DNA from: Mesorhizobium sp. L-8-3
GTDB lineage: Bacteria > Pseudomonadota > Alphaproteobacteria > Rhizobiales > Rhizobiaceae
Assembly: GCF_016756615.1 (NCBI RefSeq)
Contig: NZ_AP023262.1
Location: 6,077,501-6,141,500, forward strand
Length of the DNA stretch: 64,000 bases
Reading direction: 5' to 3'
Below the pieces are notes generated by a model. That model was given only the letters and a program-made list of their open reading frames with translations. It made no database searches and was not told where the DNA came from. Within the stretch, counting starts at the first letter, position 1. Each line of letters starts with the position of its first letter. The translations under genes were made by a program, and so were the position numbers. Positions 1 to 9,386 of the stretch are shown one piece after another.

Positions 1-683
1 GATATGTCGACCCCGTCGGAACAGAGCGGCCTTTCGACCGGCAGCTCTTCGGGGCGCGCCCTCTGCCATGGCGAAGCGGGTCTAGCCGAGACCTGCGACA
101 GGCCGAGCATAACCTTTGCGGAGCGCAATGCTTCGGTAGCATCAGACAGGTAGAGCAAGGGAAGGGTGGCATAGCGGAGCGATCGATCGCTTCTGGCCGC
201 TGTTTCCTCTGCCGGCCGAAGTCGAGTGTACGGTATGCCCAGCAATACGGTCTTCACATTCGGGAAGTCGTCCCGGAAGTGCCTGAAGTAGTCGAATTGT
301 TCCGGCAGTGACGCCCCCCCGAAGGCGAGCGTATAGAATTTGCGCCCGCGAACGGTCGAGGACCTGGAAGAATAAAGCCCGCCAACGAGCTGCTGTACCC
401 TTGAGTCCCCCAGAAGGAGAATCTCGGCCGCTTCCTTTCGTTCTACCCTGTCTTGCTCGATCTCGAAGGCCGACCACAGCGCCACGTCCGTTCGCCGGAA
501 GGTCTCCCAACGGTCATACTGGAGCCGATAGCTCGTAAGCTGGGCATTGAAGGGATCGACCACGGCGATCATCCACATGCATATTCCCAACGGCACGATA
601 GCAATCAGGAAGGCACCCAACCACAGGAGCCATGGCAAGGGCGTGGAAGGAATGGGTTCAAAAAGCGAAGTAGATGAACTCAC
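1..683 (-). CDS. SGNH/AlgX-like acyl-transfer partner protein (C-terminus beyond window)
   Basis: This frame is open from a GTG at 683 to the window edge, giving 227 residues. A Shine-Dalgarno GGAGAG lies about 6 nt before the GTG, and the gene overlaps the end of the MBOAT gene by 26 bp, so the two are probably translationally coupled. The N-terminus has one hydrophobic segment at about residues 18-38 (PWLLWLGAFLIAIVPLGI). At about residue 84 comes EILLLGDSRVQQL, the GDS block of SGNH/GDSL hydrolase-like proteins. Partners of MBOAT proteins in alginate-type O-acetylation systems are usually membrane-anchored SGNH proteins of this kind, so it probably passes acyl groups to an exported polysaccharide. 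The rest of the catalytic domain, with the Asp-x-x-His block, lies outside the window. Family placement is inferred from GDS plus context. Confidence 0.72.
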   Translation of the reverse strand, partial: MSSSTSLFEPIPSTPLPWLLWLGAFLIAIVPLGICMWMIAVVDPFNAQLTSYRLQYDRWETFRRTDVALWSAFEIEQDRVERKEAAEILLLGDSRVQQLVGGLYSSRSSTVRGRKFYTLAFGGASLPEQFDYFRHFRDDFPNVKTVLLGIPYTRLRPAEETAARSDRSLRYATLPLLYLSDATEALRSAKVMLGLSQVSARPASPWQRARPEELPVERPLCSDGVDI

Positions 684-2058
684 GCGGCTCTCCACGCCAG
701 ACGACTATCAGGAAGATCGTCAAACCCAGAAGTACGGATTTCAAGATCAGCGGCAGTTTGGCCCAAACCTCCGCAAACGTACGATTTCGCATAACAAATG
801 AGTAGACTAGCGCCCCAAGCATGACGAGTGAGACCAGCCAGCGCGATTGCATGTCGACCAGGTGGCTCGATGCGGCACCTGGTGAGGCCATTGCCTGCAA
901 GATCGAGGCGGCATCGGAAAAGCTTGCGGCGCGAAAAAACACCCATGCAATCACGGTCAGAATGAAGGTCGCGGCCCAACCCACTATCAGCCAGCCCTTC
1001 GAGCGCCACTCGAAGGAACGAATGAGGCGCTCGGCAACCAAATACGAGCCGTGCAGCGTCCCCCACGCAACGAAGGTCCAAGCCGCGCCGTGCCATAGGC
1101 CGCCAAGGACCATTGTGAGCATCAGGTTGCGGTACGTCTTGAAGGTGCCCCCACGATTGCCGCCTAGCGAGATGTAGAGATAGTCCCGCAGCCAACTCGA
1201 CAGAGATATGTGCCATCTTTGCCAGAAATCCGAAAATCCGATGGCGGCGTATGGGTAGTGGAAGTTGATCGGCAGCCGGTAACCGAAGCACAGGGAAATG
1301 CCGATGGCACAAGTCGAATAGCCTGCGAAGTCGAAGAATATCTGCCCCGTAAAGGCAAGGACGCCAATCCAGGCATCGGCGAACGCCACCCTTTCGGCGC
1401 TTTCGAACACGACAACCGCGGCGTCCGCGAAGACTCCATCGGCCAGAACCGCCTTCTGGAAAAGACCGAAGACAAAAATGACAAGGCCCCAGTTCACTTT
1501 CTTCCAGTCGAGCCGGCCCACATCAGGATTCTCGGTCTGGGGGATGAAGTCCTTCCGTCGGACAATTGGTCCGGATACCAACTGAGGAAAGAAAGCCACA
1601 TAGAGAATGTAGTCCAGAAAGGTTGCCGTTTTGGCGCCTCTGTACACGTCGACCACGTAAGAGACCGAGTGAAACAGATAGAAGGAAATCCCCGCAGGCA
1701 GCAGAATCTGCTCGATTGACCAGTTTCTGTGAATGCCCCAGTAGTCGAAAAGCCACGCAACATTACCTTCGACGAACATGGCGTATTTGAAATAGCCCAA
1801 CAAAGCGAGCGGTCCAGCAACTCCAAGCCACATCCAAAGACGTCTTTGCTGTGGCAAGCGAACCACTATTTCCGTGGCGAGCCACGTGTAGATGGTGGCG
1901 GCACCCAACAGGAGAACGTACCAGGGATTGAACAGAGCATAGAATATGTAACTTGCGACAATCAGCAGTATCTTCTTCGCCACAGCTCCCGGAAGGGCGA
2001 AGTAGAGAATGAAAGTCGCGAGAAAGAATGGGAAAAACTGAAGCTGGTTAAAGACCAT
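658..2058 (-). CDS. MBOAT family O-acyltransferase (AlgI/DltB-like)
   Basis: A polytopic membrane protein of 466 residues that probably moves acyl (usually acetyl) groups across the inner membrane onto an exo- or cell-wall polysaccharide. The N-terminus MVFNQLQFFPFF is the usual start of AlgI-like proteins. At about residues 282-302 the family block RWHISLSSWLRDYLYISLGG is seen, and GGLWHGAAW follows with the conserved catalytic His near residue 323. I chose ATG 2058 because homology begins there; a GTG at 2097 would add 13 residues that look unrelated. It overlaps the downstream SGNH-type gene, forming the expected two-protein acylation pair. The sugar substrate is not evident. Confidence 0.88.
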   Translation of the reverse strand: MVFNQLQFFPFFLATFILYFALPGAVAKKILLIVASYIFYALFNPWYVLLLGAATIYTWLATEIVVRLPQQRRLWMWLGVAGPLALLGYFKYAMFVEGNVAWLFDYWGIHRNWSIEQILLPAGISFYLFHSVSYVVDVYRGAKTATFLDYILYVAFFPQLVSGPIVRRKDFIPQTENPDVGRLDWKKVNWGLVIFVFGLFQKAVLADGVFADAAVVVFESAERVAFADAWIGVLAFTGQIFFDFAGYSTCAIGISLCFGYRLPINFHYPYAAIGFSDFWQRWHISLSSWLRDYLYISLGGNRGGTFKTYRNLMLTMVLGGLWHGAAWTFVAWGTLHGSYLVAERLIRSFEWRSKGWLIVGWAATFILTVIAWVFFRAASFSDAASILQAMASPGAASSHLVDMQSRWLVSLVMLGALVYSFVMRNRTFAEVWAKLPLILKSVLLGLTIFLIVVWRGEPREFIYFAF

Positions 2059-2427
2059 GTGCGGCACAGGGGGCGGTACGGTTCGCCTAGAAACCACAGC
2101 CTCTTTTCAGACGCAACCTGAACAGCGACGTTTTGCACATGAGCGCCGGGGTGAAGCGCCTGGACGGCACATGCATCAAGGCCAAGGGATCGGCGGCAGA
2201 GCCGAAGGGGTGGTGGAGTGCGCCGTGGACCGGCAACGGCGTACTCAGGGCGCGAGAGACACTGCAATGAGGAAAGGCCCCGCGCGCCCCGAGATCTGGC
2301 CGTGGCAAGGGACACCACGCGAAGCACAGCTTGGCCTGCTTGCCCTCCCCACTCGTTAGAACTTGACATCGGGATGGGCCTCCGGAGCATATGTCCCATC
2401 CGAATGCTTCATGGAAGTCAACTTCTT
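2059..2427. other. Intergenic stretch without recognised gene
   Basis: About 370 bases between two minus-strand genes. The open frames here are Arg/Pro-rich and lack a ribosome binding site. It must contain the promoter of the MBOAT operon, but I see no convincing -35/-10 pair, RNA structure or terminator. Confidence 0.5.
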
Positions 2428-5226
2428 CTATTCGAGCAGATCGTCATAGGCCTGACGACGGAACAGCTCGAGCTTTCCGCCCTTCGTAGCATTTATGATC
2501 TCTCGGCCTCCCGCAGAAAATACATCTCGGGCCAATTCGTAGTTCAGCTTGACGCGATCCAATTTCGGATTCTTCCATGTCTTCCCGGCACCGAAATAGG
2601 AAGGATTGAAGTGGTTTGGATCAGCTTCCGTTGAAGTGATCAGATCGCCTTTGACGATGGCATTTTGAGGAATGACGTAGGAGAAGTCCATTCCTATCAT
2701 GTATACTTTCAAGAAACCGAAGTAGTAGGCCAATTGAAGATTTATGTACGTGACCGACTGACCGCAGAACACTCTGCTCGCGGCATCGACCGAGAACCGC
2801 GGCACGCAGAAGGAAGCCCCCTCCCGTTCGTAGAACCCCCGGTTCATGTGGAAGAACTGCACGTTGTCCTCGGCCGGGTGCAGTGATCGGTAAATCGTTG
2901 GAAAGAACTTGTACCGGGCTTCGTATGCGCGGATGGCATCGATGTTCTCCGCCATCACCGACGAATCTTCAACCACATAAAAAGTGGGATCGAAACCCAT
3001 TTCATCCTTCTTGTAAAAGATGCCATTGACCGCAAAAGTGTGCTCGTTCTTAAGCTTGGAGAGGTCGAGCGCGTTCAGCGAAGGTCCATTTCCGATGATG
3101 AAGCAGCGCTCTCCTTTGTACCGGTCCTTAAGTGCGCTCAGCCTTTCGTAATCCGGCGAGAGATCGAGGCGCTCCTCCTTGTGAAGAATGAACGGGGCCG
3201 CGATGCCAGCGCGTGCCGGCACTGCCACCGGCCCCGGACTTTGGTCCCTGTTGGCGGGACAGGGGCCGTCTTCGGGTTCCAGCATTCTCTCCACGAGGGG
3301 CAGCGCATCGCCAAGCGCTACCTTCATATCGGGCACTGCCGGCGCATTCTCATCGGGCAAGCCGACCGGGGCGGCCGGGTCCACGAGTTCGACCAGCAAT
3401 CCAGGGCCTGACGTAGCGAAGCCGCGGATGGCTCCGTCATAAGGCCGCATCACGATCTTGACGGCAGGCGCCAGGCGCCACTCGCGCAGCGCATACAGGT
3501 TGTAGGTAAGATAGGGCAGTTTCCTGGAAATCCAGAAATCTTCGACACCCTGGTCACCGGATACCGTTTCGGCGCTGACGAGAACACAGTTTTTGGCGTT
3601 CTCGCCCAGGCGCGCCGCCAGATCCGCCATCAAAGCAGCCTGCTTGAGGTTTGCCGCGAACAGCGCGACATCAACGCTCGATCGGACAGGTTCGGTGTCC
3701 ACTAGACGCGTTTCGCGCTGCAACGCCGAATAATGGGCAAGGATGGCGTCCCGCGCGGCTATCAGGTCGCCCCCCAGGTCTGCAGTGTCCGCATCATCGA
3801 TAGCCAGGTAACGCGCGAGCCCCTTCGTTATCATTTGCGGCACATCGAAATGCTTGAGGGCGTAGGGCCACAGATCGCCGGGAATGCTTGTCAGAAGTTC
3901 AAGGAATGAGGCCCCGGAGCGCATGTAAGCCATGGCTCCGTACTGCACCGTACGCCTCAGGAAATTGTCGGCGCGGCGGTAAGTATCAAGCCCTTCGTTG
4001 AAGACGAACGGCGTTCCCGAAACGACCTCTTCGGATGGCAGGGGCGAATGGACCCAGTTGAAGATTCGCTGGCCCGACTGCAGGTGCTCGAGGGGCATCG
4101 TGCGCACCATGCTCCCCGATTTCCGCCGATAGACAGCCGCTATGCGATTGACCGGCTCGAACCAGTAGCCATGGCGCATGACGCGCTGCCACATATCCCA
4201 GTCTTCACAACCGAACCGGAGCGTCTCGTCGAAACCGCCGAGAAGACGAAGCACGTCGGTCCGCAGTATCGGTGCATGAGCGTTGAAGGGGCATTCGCCT
4301 TCGGACGAGACAAACGTTTGCGCGCGGCCCGAATAATTGCGTCTCCGGGGCAAATAATCGGCTGTTATCGTTTCGGGCGCCTGCACCACACCGCAATAGA
4401 CGCCGGCGATGCGACCGTCCGTCAATTCTCCAAAACGCCTGAGCCGTATTTCGAGCGCATCCGGCAGGAGAATATCGTCGGCATCGAGGAATGTGACAAA
4501 GGGCGTACGTGCAAGCCGCAACCCGGTGTTTCGCGAGGCGCCAAGGCCCGAATTGCGCAGATGTCTCAGCAAATGGAAGCGCCGATCGTCTCCGACAGCT
4601 TGCTTGGCCAGCGCCGCGGATCGATCGGTGCTGGCATCGTCGACGATCAAGACCTCGAAATTGCGAACTGTCTGTCCCTTCAGACTTGTGATCGCGTCGG
4701 AGACGAACCGCTCTTCATTGAACAGCGGGACCACTATCGTGACGCATGCTGTCTCAGACCCCAATTCCGGGATGGGGTATGCTCGCGTGGCCGCCGGTCC
4801 GTCGATCTCCGGGGGCGGCAGTCGGTCGACCGCCTCCCGCAACAACTTGCGGGCGTTGGCGACAACCTCGCGTGACGGGTTCGCCTGCCCGATCGAGGGT
4901 TCTGACTGCGCCGCCTCCACCATCCTCGCGACCGTGGGCGCGGGTCTCAGGGCCGGTGCCCGCGGACCGAAGCCCATGATGCGCGATCTGACGTAGCCGG
5001 AAGCCAGCATGCCCAGAAAGAACGTCACTCCCGAATTGAACGCCAGAACCGGGATCACCGCCAACGTCGTCGAGGTCCGCCCTTCAGGCAGGAAAAGGGC
5101 GGCTATGAGCGCGGCGGCATTCGCAGCCAGCAAGGCCAGGGCAGTTGCGACGAAAGATCTCCGTCGGTTTCGCCGCAGCCAGTCCAGCACCCCGACCAGT
5201 TGCCCTGTGATCCGGCGAAACAGCAT
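2428..5226 (-). CDS. Fusion of GT2 glycosyltransferase and DUF115 (MptE/Maf-like) domains
   Basis: A 932-residue protein when started at ATG 5226; a GTG at 5286 would add 20 atypical residues, and neither start has a clear Shine-Dalgarno. Order: two transmembrane segments (about 25-48 and 51-79), a GT-A glycosyltransferase family 2 domain from about 160 (TIVVPLFNEERF, VDDAST, FLDADD near 253), a middle region of unknown fold, and a C-terminal DUF115 domain from about 703 (CFIIGNGPSLNALDL, then ADPNHFNPSYFG and INATKGGKLELF). DUF115 occurs in MptE-like proteins and in Maf proteins linked to flagellin glycosylation with nonulosonic acids. The neighbouring gene at 5396-6220 is a stand-alone DUF115 protein with the same blocks. 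A role in surface glycan assembly is inferred; donor and acceptor are unknown. Confidence 0.85.
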   Translation of the reverse strand: MLFRRITGQLVGVLDWLRRNRRRSFVATALALLAANAAALIAALFLPEGRTSTTLAVIPVLAFNSGVTFFLGMLASGYVRSRIMGFGPRAPALRPAPTVARMVEAAQSEPSIGQANPSREVVANARKLLREAVDRLPPPEIDGPAATRAYPIPELGSETACVTIVVPLFNEERFVSDAITSLKGQTVRNFEVLIVDDASTDRSAALAKQAVGDDRRFHLLRHLRNSGLGASRNTGLRLARTPFVTFLDADDILLPDALEIRLRRFGELTDGRIAGVYCGVVQAPETITADYLPRRRNYSGRAQTFVSSEGECPFNAHAPILRTDVLRLLGGFDETLRFGCEDWDMWQRVMRHGYWFEPVNRIAAVYRRKSGSMVRTMPLEHLQSGQRIFNWVHSPLPSEEVVSGTPFVFNEGLDTYRRADNFLRRTVQYGAMAYMRSGASFLELLTSIPGDLWPYALKHFDVPQMITKGLARYLAIDDADTADLGGDLIAARDAILAHYSALQRETRLVDTEPVRSSVDVALFAANLKQAALMADLAARLGENAKNCVLVSAETVSGDQGVEDFWISRKLPYLTYNLYALREWRLAPAVKIVMRPYDGAIRGFATSGPGLLVELVDPAAPVGLPDENAPAVPDMKVALGDALPLVERMLEPEDGPCPANRDQSPGPVAVPARAGIAAPFILHKEERLDLSPDYERLSALKDRYKGERCFIIGNGPSLNALDLSKLKNEHTFAVNGIFYKKDEMGFDPTFYVVEDSSVMAENIDAIRAYEARYKFFPTIYRSLHPAEDNVQFFHMNRGFYEREGASFCVPRFSVDAASRVFCGQSVTYINLQLAYYFGFLKVYMIGMDFSYVIPQNAIVKGDLITSTEADPNHFNPSYFGAGKTWKNPKLDRVKLNYELARDVFSAGGREIINATKGGKLELFRRQAYDDLLE

Positions 5227-5395
5227 CACGCGGGGCCGGCGGCTCGCCGAACAGGGGAATATGAGAATGCAACTTGGGTATGCCACCCGGTCGCCAAGGT
5301 AGTCCGGTTGCTATCGAAGATTGTTCGCGTTCCCACTTTGCCCCCCTGACAACATCCAATCCCGACCGCAATTGATGGGGTCCACCGTCAATCCA

Positions 5396-6220
5396 CTATC
5401 CCAACGCCTGCTCGAGCGGCATCTTTGGAAAGATCCGCAGCTTGCCGCCCTCGGTGGCATCGACGATCTCCCGGCAGTCCCGCTCGAAGGCCTCCTTCGC
5501 CATTCGGTACGAGACCTCCGACAAGGCGAGGTCCGGCGCATGCCAGGCAGTGCCCGGACCGAAATAGTTCGGGTCGAAATGGTTGGGGTCGGCATCGCGC
5601 GCCGTCAGCTTTTCGTTCGGCCTGCCTTCGAAGGTGAAGGCATGGTCGACGCCGATCAGCACCACGCGCCGGTAGCCGATGTGATAGGCGATCTGCATCG
5701 CCGCGAAGGTCACGGTCCCCCCCACCCAAAGTCCGCGGCGGATGTCTGTGAAGAAGCCGCGGCGCCACCGCAGCGGCACGAACAGACTGTCGGGGTCCGA
5801 GAACAGGCCGGCATAGTCCCACGGCAGGAAGCGGGTCGCGGCAATATCGGCCAGTTCGCCGGAGAACTGCTCGATGACGAGATTGTTCGTGGCCACGACA
5901 TAGCGCGGCGATCGCCCGGCGGCATTCCACAAGAGATAGCCGCGATTGAGACAGAATGTGTCAACGCCGTCGAGCCGGGCCAGATCGAAACCACGAACGC
6001 TCGGCCCGTTTCCCATGATGACGCAGACATCGCCACGCCGGGATCCGCGCAATCGGGCAATTGCCGCGCGGTTGGCGCGATACCGCGGGTCGAGCCGATA
6101 CTGCGCGTTGGCCAGGTCCTGAAGCCGCGTCGCTATGGTCGAACGCAGCCGCGGGGACAACAGGGCACCGCCGAGCCTGCGCAGCGACGGCGGGAGATCG
6201 TCCGGATGGGGAATTCTCAT
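5396..6220 (-). CDS. Stand-alone DUF115 (MptE/Maf-like) domain protein
   Basis: A 274-residue protein from ATG 6220. It carries VCVIMGNGPSVRGFDL, then GVDHAFTFEG, ADPNHFDPNYFGPGTAW and IVDATEGGKLRIFP. These match the DUF115 half of the neighbouring fusion gene block for block, so the two are paralogous domains. The frame stays open upstream to 6466, and starts at 6406 or 6466 are possible. I prefer 6220 because recognisable sequence begins there and a GGAAGG lies upstream, though at a long spacing of 14 nt. The GT2 gene at 6612 is divergent, so the region between holds promoters for both. Probably part of glycan assembly; the activity is unknown. Confidence 0.75.
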   Translation of the reverse strand: MRIPHPDDLPPSLRRLGGALLSPRLRSTIATRLQDLANAQYRLDPRYRANRAAIARLRGSRRGDVCVIMGNGPSVRGFDLARLDGVDTFCLNRGYLLWNAAGRSPRYVVATNNLVIEQFSGELADIAATRFLPWDYAGLFSDPDSLFVPLRWRRGFFTDIRRGLWVGGTVTFAAMQIAYHIGYRRVVLIGVDHAFTFEGRPNEKLTARDADPNHFDPNYFGPGTAWHAPDLALSEVSYRMAKEAFERDCREIVDATEGGKLRIFPKMPLEQALG

Positions 6221-6611
6221 GCGCGGTGCGGCCGCCTTCCGTTGCGGCGCCCCCGGAAACCATCTCTGCTCGGCCTCAGCATCGTCTACCCAACATTTGC
6301 GTCTCGCTGCCGCGCCCTGCTGTGACCGCCTGCGCCGGGGGACGACTTCGTCCTTTGCGTGCTCCGGCCCGACTCCGCTTACCACTGGTTGGGACCGTTC
6401 GAACATGGTTCGAGGCAGTGCCCGCAGCGGACCGAACCGGATTCCGGCGCCTCCCTCTGGCACCACGCACCGTCCTATGTTAGTGCGCCGTCAAATTCAA
6501 TGCAGTCGGAACTTCGAATCGAAGGATGTCCAAGGACCAATTCCTGGTCGTTTTCGAGTTCCGCGCGGATCGGCCGCCGCGGAACGACTGTGGGGATCAG
6601 TGCAGCGCATC

Positions 6612-7619
6612 ATGAAATGTTCCATCGTCATTCGCGCATATAACGAGGCGAAACATATCGGGAAGCTTCTCGTCGGCCTCTCCAATCAGTCGCTGATGCC
6701 GCATGAAGTCATACTGGTCGACAGCGGCTCGACGGACGACACGGTGGCGATCGCACGCGAGTTCGGCGTCAAGGTGGTACCCATCGACAAGCGAGCCTTC
6801 ACCTTCGGCCGGGCATTGAACATGGGCTGCGCTGCAGCGACCGGCGACATCCTGGTCTTCGTCAGCGCCCATGTCTATCCGAAGCACCGCCACTGGCTGG
6901 CCGATCTGGTGGAGCCGTTCTCCGAGCCCAATGTCGTGCTCTCCTACGGAAAGCAGCGCGGCAACGAGCTCAACCACTATTCCGAGCACCAGATCTTCGC
7001 GAAATGGTTTCCGAACGACTCGGCGTTGCCGCAGCGCAGCTATTTCTGCAACAACGCCAACACCGCCATACGCCGGTCCGAATGGGAAAGACGGCCCTAT
7101 GACGAGATGCTGACAGGGCTCGAGGACCTGGACTGGGCAAAGAAAGCGCAGGCCGAGGGCGGCTGGATCGCTTATGTCGCGGAGGCCGAGATCATCCACG
7201 TCCACGAGGAAAGCTGGGCCACGGTGCGCAACCGCTACCGCCGCGAGGCCCTGGCGATGCGCCGCATCGACGACACCGCGAGTTTCGGCATCCTCGACTT
7301 CCTGCGCCTGCTCCCGGCGAACATCCTGAACGACCTCTGGCACGCTTTCGCCGAAAAGAAGCTGCTGGCCGAGATGAAGTCCATCATCCTTTTCCGCTAC
7401 AACCAGATGGCGGGCACCTATGCTGGCTACAGCGGGCCCAACGAGGTGTCGGACGAGTTGCGCCGGCGCTTCTACTTTCCGGTCTCGCGCGCGGAGAAGA
7501 ACGGGCAAAGCGGCCGCGAAGCCGCCGAGGAGCTCGACTACGACGCGCTGATGAAAGCTCCCGAACGTTATAATTTCGAACGCGACGAGGCCGAGCTTCG
7601 CCGCCAGCCGCGGCACTGA
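6612..7619 (+). CDS. Glycosyltransferase family 2
   Basis: 335 residues from ATG 6612. MKCSIVIRAYNEAKHIGKLL at the very N-terminus is the usual opening of the GT-A fold, followed by VDSGSTDDTVAIA near 38-50 and GLEDLDWAKKAQ near 175, a typical acceptor/base block. The frame is open further upstream, but only from here does it resemble the family. An in-frame GTG at 6600 with GGGG four bases before it is an alternative start adding four residues. It has no membrane segment. It heads a plus-strand run with the cytidylyltransferase and the dehydrogenase (gaps of 96 and 15 bp), pointing to synthesis and transfer of a nucleotide-activated sugar. Confidence 0.85.
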   Translation: MKCSIVIRAYNEAKHIGKLLVGLSNQSLMPHEVILVDSGSTDDTVAIAREFGVKVVPIDKRAFTFGRALNMGCAAATGDILVFVSAHVYPKHRHWLADLVEPFSEPNVVLSYGKQRGNELNHYSEHQIFAKWFPNDSALPQRSYFCNNANTAIRRSEWERRPYDEMLTGLEDLDWAKKAQAEGGWIAYVAEAEIIHVHEESWATVRNRYRREALAMRRIDDTASFGILDFLRLLPANILNDLWHAFAEKKLLAEMKSIILFRYNQMAGTYAGYSGPNEVSDELRRRFYFPVSRAEKNGQSGREAAEELDYDALMKAPERYNFERDEAELRRQPRH

Positions 7620-7715
7620 GCGGCCCCGCAAGGACGCGCTCGCCCTTCCCGCCTTGCCCGTGCATCTTCTTTCGCGCTAACGGGATGCGCGACCAATCCC
7701 TGGGGAAACCTTGTC

Positions 7716-8393
7716 ATGACCACGAAGAAACCACGCATCGCAGCGCTGATGCCCATGCGCCACAATTCCGAGCGTGTGCCGGGCAAGAACTACCGGCCTT
7801 TCGGCAACGGACTGCCACTGTTCCACCACACCGTCGACACGCTGATGAATTCCGGCAGGGTGGACGTGATCGTCATCGACACCGACTCTCCGACGATCAA
7901 GGAACAATGCGCCGAAAAATACCCTGATGTCGTGATCCTCGACCGGCCGCAGCATCTGCTCGGCGGCATGACCCCGATGAACGACGTGCTGATCCACGAC
8001 GTGCGTTCCGTCGAGGCCGACTTCTATCTGCAGACGCACTCCACCAATCCGCTGCTCAAGCCCGAAACGGTCGGCAAGGCGATCGACACGTTCCTGCAGA
8101 ACTATCCGATCCACGATTCGCTGTTCTCGGTGACCAAGGTCCAGACGCGCTTCTACGATTCGCTCGCTCGGGCGATCAATCACAACCCGAACATCCTCAT
8201 CCGGACCCAGGACCTCCCCCCCTTCTACGAGGAGAATTCCTGCATCTATATTTTCGGCAGGGACACGCTGCTCAACGAGCACACGCGCATCGGCCGCCGG
8301 CCATACATGTTCGAGATCGATCCCTATGAAGCGGTCGACATCGACGAGGAGATCGACTTCCGCGTCGCCGAAGAGATTTTCCGCCTGCGCTGA
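7716..8393 (+). CDS. Acylneuraminate/CMP-sugar-type cytidylyltransferase
   Basis: 225 residues. The N-terminus IAALMPMRHNSERVPGKNYR is the nucleotide-binding signature of the CTP-transferase family (NeuA/KdsB type), with Arg, Ser-Glu-Arg and Lys in the usual places. FYLQTHSTNPLLKP near residue 108 and FEIDPYEAVDIDEEIDF near the C-terminus are the expected substrate and metal-binding parts. The family activates acidic sugars such as sialic or pseudaminic-type nonulosonic acids or Kdo with CTP. The adjacent DUF115 and GT2 genes fit a nonulosonate-like pathway, but no synthase is in the window, so the sugar cannot be named. Confidence 0.82.
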   Translation: MTTKKPRIAALMPMRHNSERVPGKNYRPFGNGLPLFHHTVDTLMNSGRVDVIVIDTDSPTIKEQCAEKYPDVVILDRPQHLLGGMTPMNDVLIHDVRSVEADFYLQTHSTNPLLKPETVGKAIDTFLQNYPIHDSLFSVTKVQTRFYDSLARAINHNPNILIRTQDLPPFYEENSCIYIFGRDTLLNEHTRIGRRPYMFEIDPYEAVDIDEEIDFRVAEEIFRLR

Positions 8394-8408
8394 GGGTGAG
8401 CCACGACC

Positions 8409-9386
8409 ATGCCGAAAGTACTGATCACCTGCATGCATCTGCAGCGCCATTTCGACAAGTTCCGTGAGGAATATGAGGCGGCGGGCGTCGAGGCCGTGCT
8501 GCCGCCGATCCCGGGGCAGCAGTTCGGCGCCGAGGACATGGAACGGCTGCTCCCCGGAATGGACTGCGTCATCGCGGGCGACGACGCCATCAACCGCACC
8601 GCCCTTGCCCAAGCGCGGGACAAGGGCCTGAAGGCCGTCATCAAATGGGGGATCGGCACGGACGGCATCGACAAGGTCGCGGCCCGCGACCTCGGCCTGC
8701 CGGTCTTCAACACCCCGGGCGTGTTCGGCGAGGAAGTCGCCGATCTCGCTCTGTCCTATCTCCTGCTCCTCGCGCGCGGCCTGCATCGCATGGACGCATC
8801 GGTGCGCGCCGGCGGCTGGCTCAAGGTCGAGGGCCGCAGCCTGTCCGGCAAGACTGCCGGCGTCGTCGGACTGGGATCGATCGGCCGCGCGATTGCCCGG
8901 CGCTGCGCCGCGTTCGGGCTGGACGTGATCGGCAGCGACGAACAGCAGATCGATGCCGCCGCGCTCGCCGATGCCAGTGCCACCCAGGTGAGCTTCGACG
9001 CTCTGCTGGAGAAGAGCGACTTCGTCGTGATCGCCTGCAATCTGACGCCGGAGAACCATCATCTCTTCGACGAGCGAGCCTTTGCCCGCATGAAGCCGGG
9101 CTCTTTCCTGATCAATGTCGCTCGCGGCCAACTGGTCAAGGAAGCCGCCCTCGCCGAGGCGCTGAAGAGCGGGCATCTGGCAGGAGCCGGCCTCGACGTC
9201 TTCGAGGTCGAGCCGCTCCCTGCCGACAGCCCGCTGCGGGAGTTTGAGAACTGCGTGTTCGGCACGCATAACGGCTCAAACACCGCCGACGCGGTCCATC
9301 GGGTCAACCGGATGACGACGGACATCCTGTTCGACACGCTCGGCCTGCGCGCCATTTCCGGCTGGCGACCCAATCGCGTGGCCTGA
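8409..9386 (+). CDS. D-isomer-specific 2-hydroxyacid dehydrogenase (phosphoglycerate dehydrogenase-like)
   Basis: 325 residues, 15 bp after the cytidylyltransferase stop, with GAGGGTGAG as ribosome binding site. An NAD-binding Rossmann motif GVVGLGSIGRAIARR lies near residues 152-166. NVARGQLVKEAALAEAL near 232-248 carries the conserved Arg, and the catalytic His is in GTHNGSNTADAV near 282. The GTHNG context is a variation on the more common PHIG/PHLG. The family oxidises or reduces D-2-hydroxyacids with NAD(P). Its place at the end of the glycan run suggests it supplies or modifies a sugar-derived acid rather than serving serine synthesis, but that is inference from position. Confidence 0.85.
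   Translation: MPKVLITCMHLQRHFDKFREEYEAAGVEAVLPPIPGQQFGAEDMERLLPGMDCVIAGDDAINRTALAQARDKGLKAVIKWGIGTDGIDKVAARDLGLPVFNTPGVFGEEVADLALSYLLLLARGLHRMDASVRAGGWLKVEGRSLSGKTAGVVGLGSIGRAIARRCAAFGLDVIGSDEQQIDAAALADASATQVSFDALLEKSDFVVIACNLTPENHHLFDERAFARMKPGSFLINVARGQLVKEAALAEALKSGHLAGAGLDVFEVEPLPADSPLREFENCVFGTHNGSNTADAVHRVNRMTTDILFDTLGLRAISGWRPNRVA

Noticed and set aside
7677..9269. Long minus-strand open frame opposite the cytidylyltransferase and dehydrogenase genes
   Set aside because: Product resembles no family and is the mirror of two well-supported plus-strand genes; high GC suppresses antisense stops.
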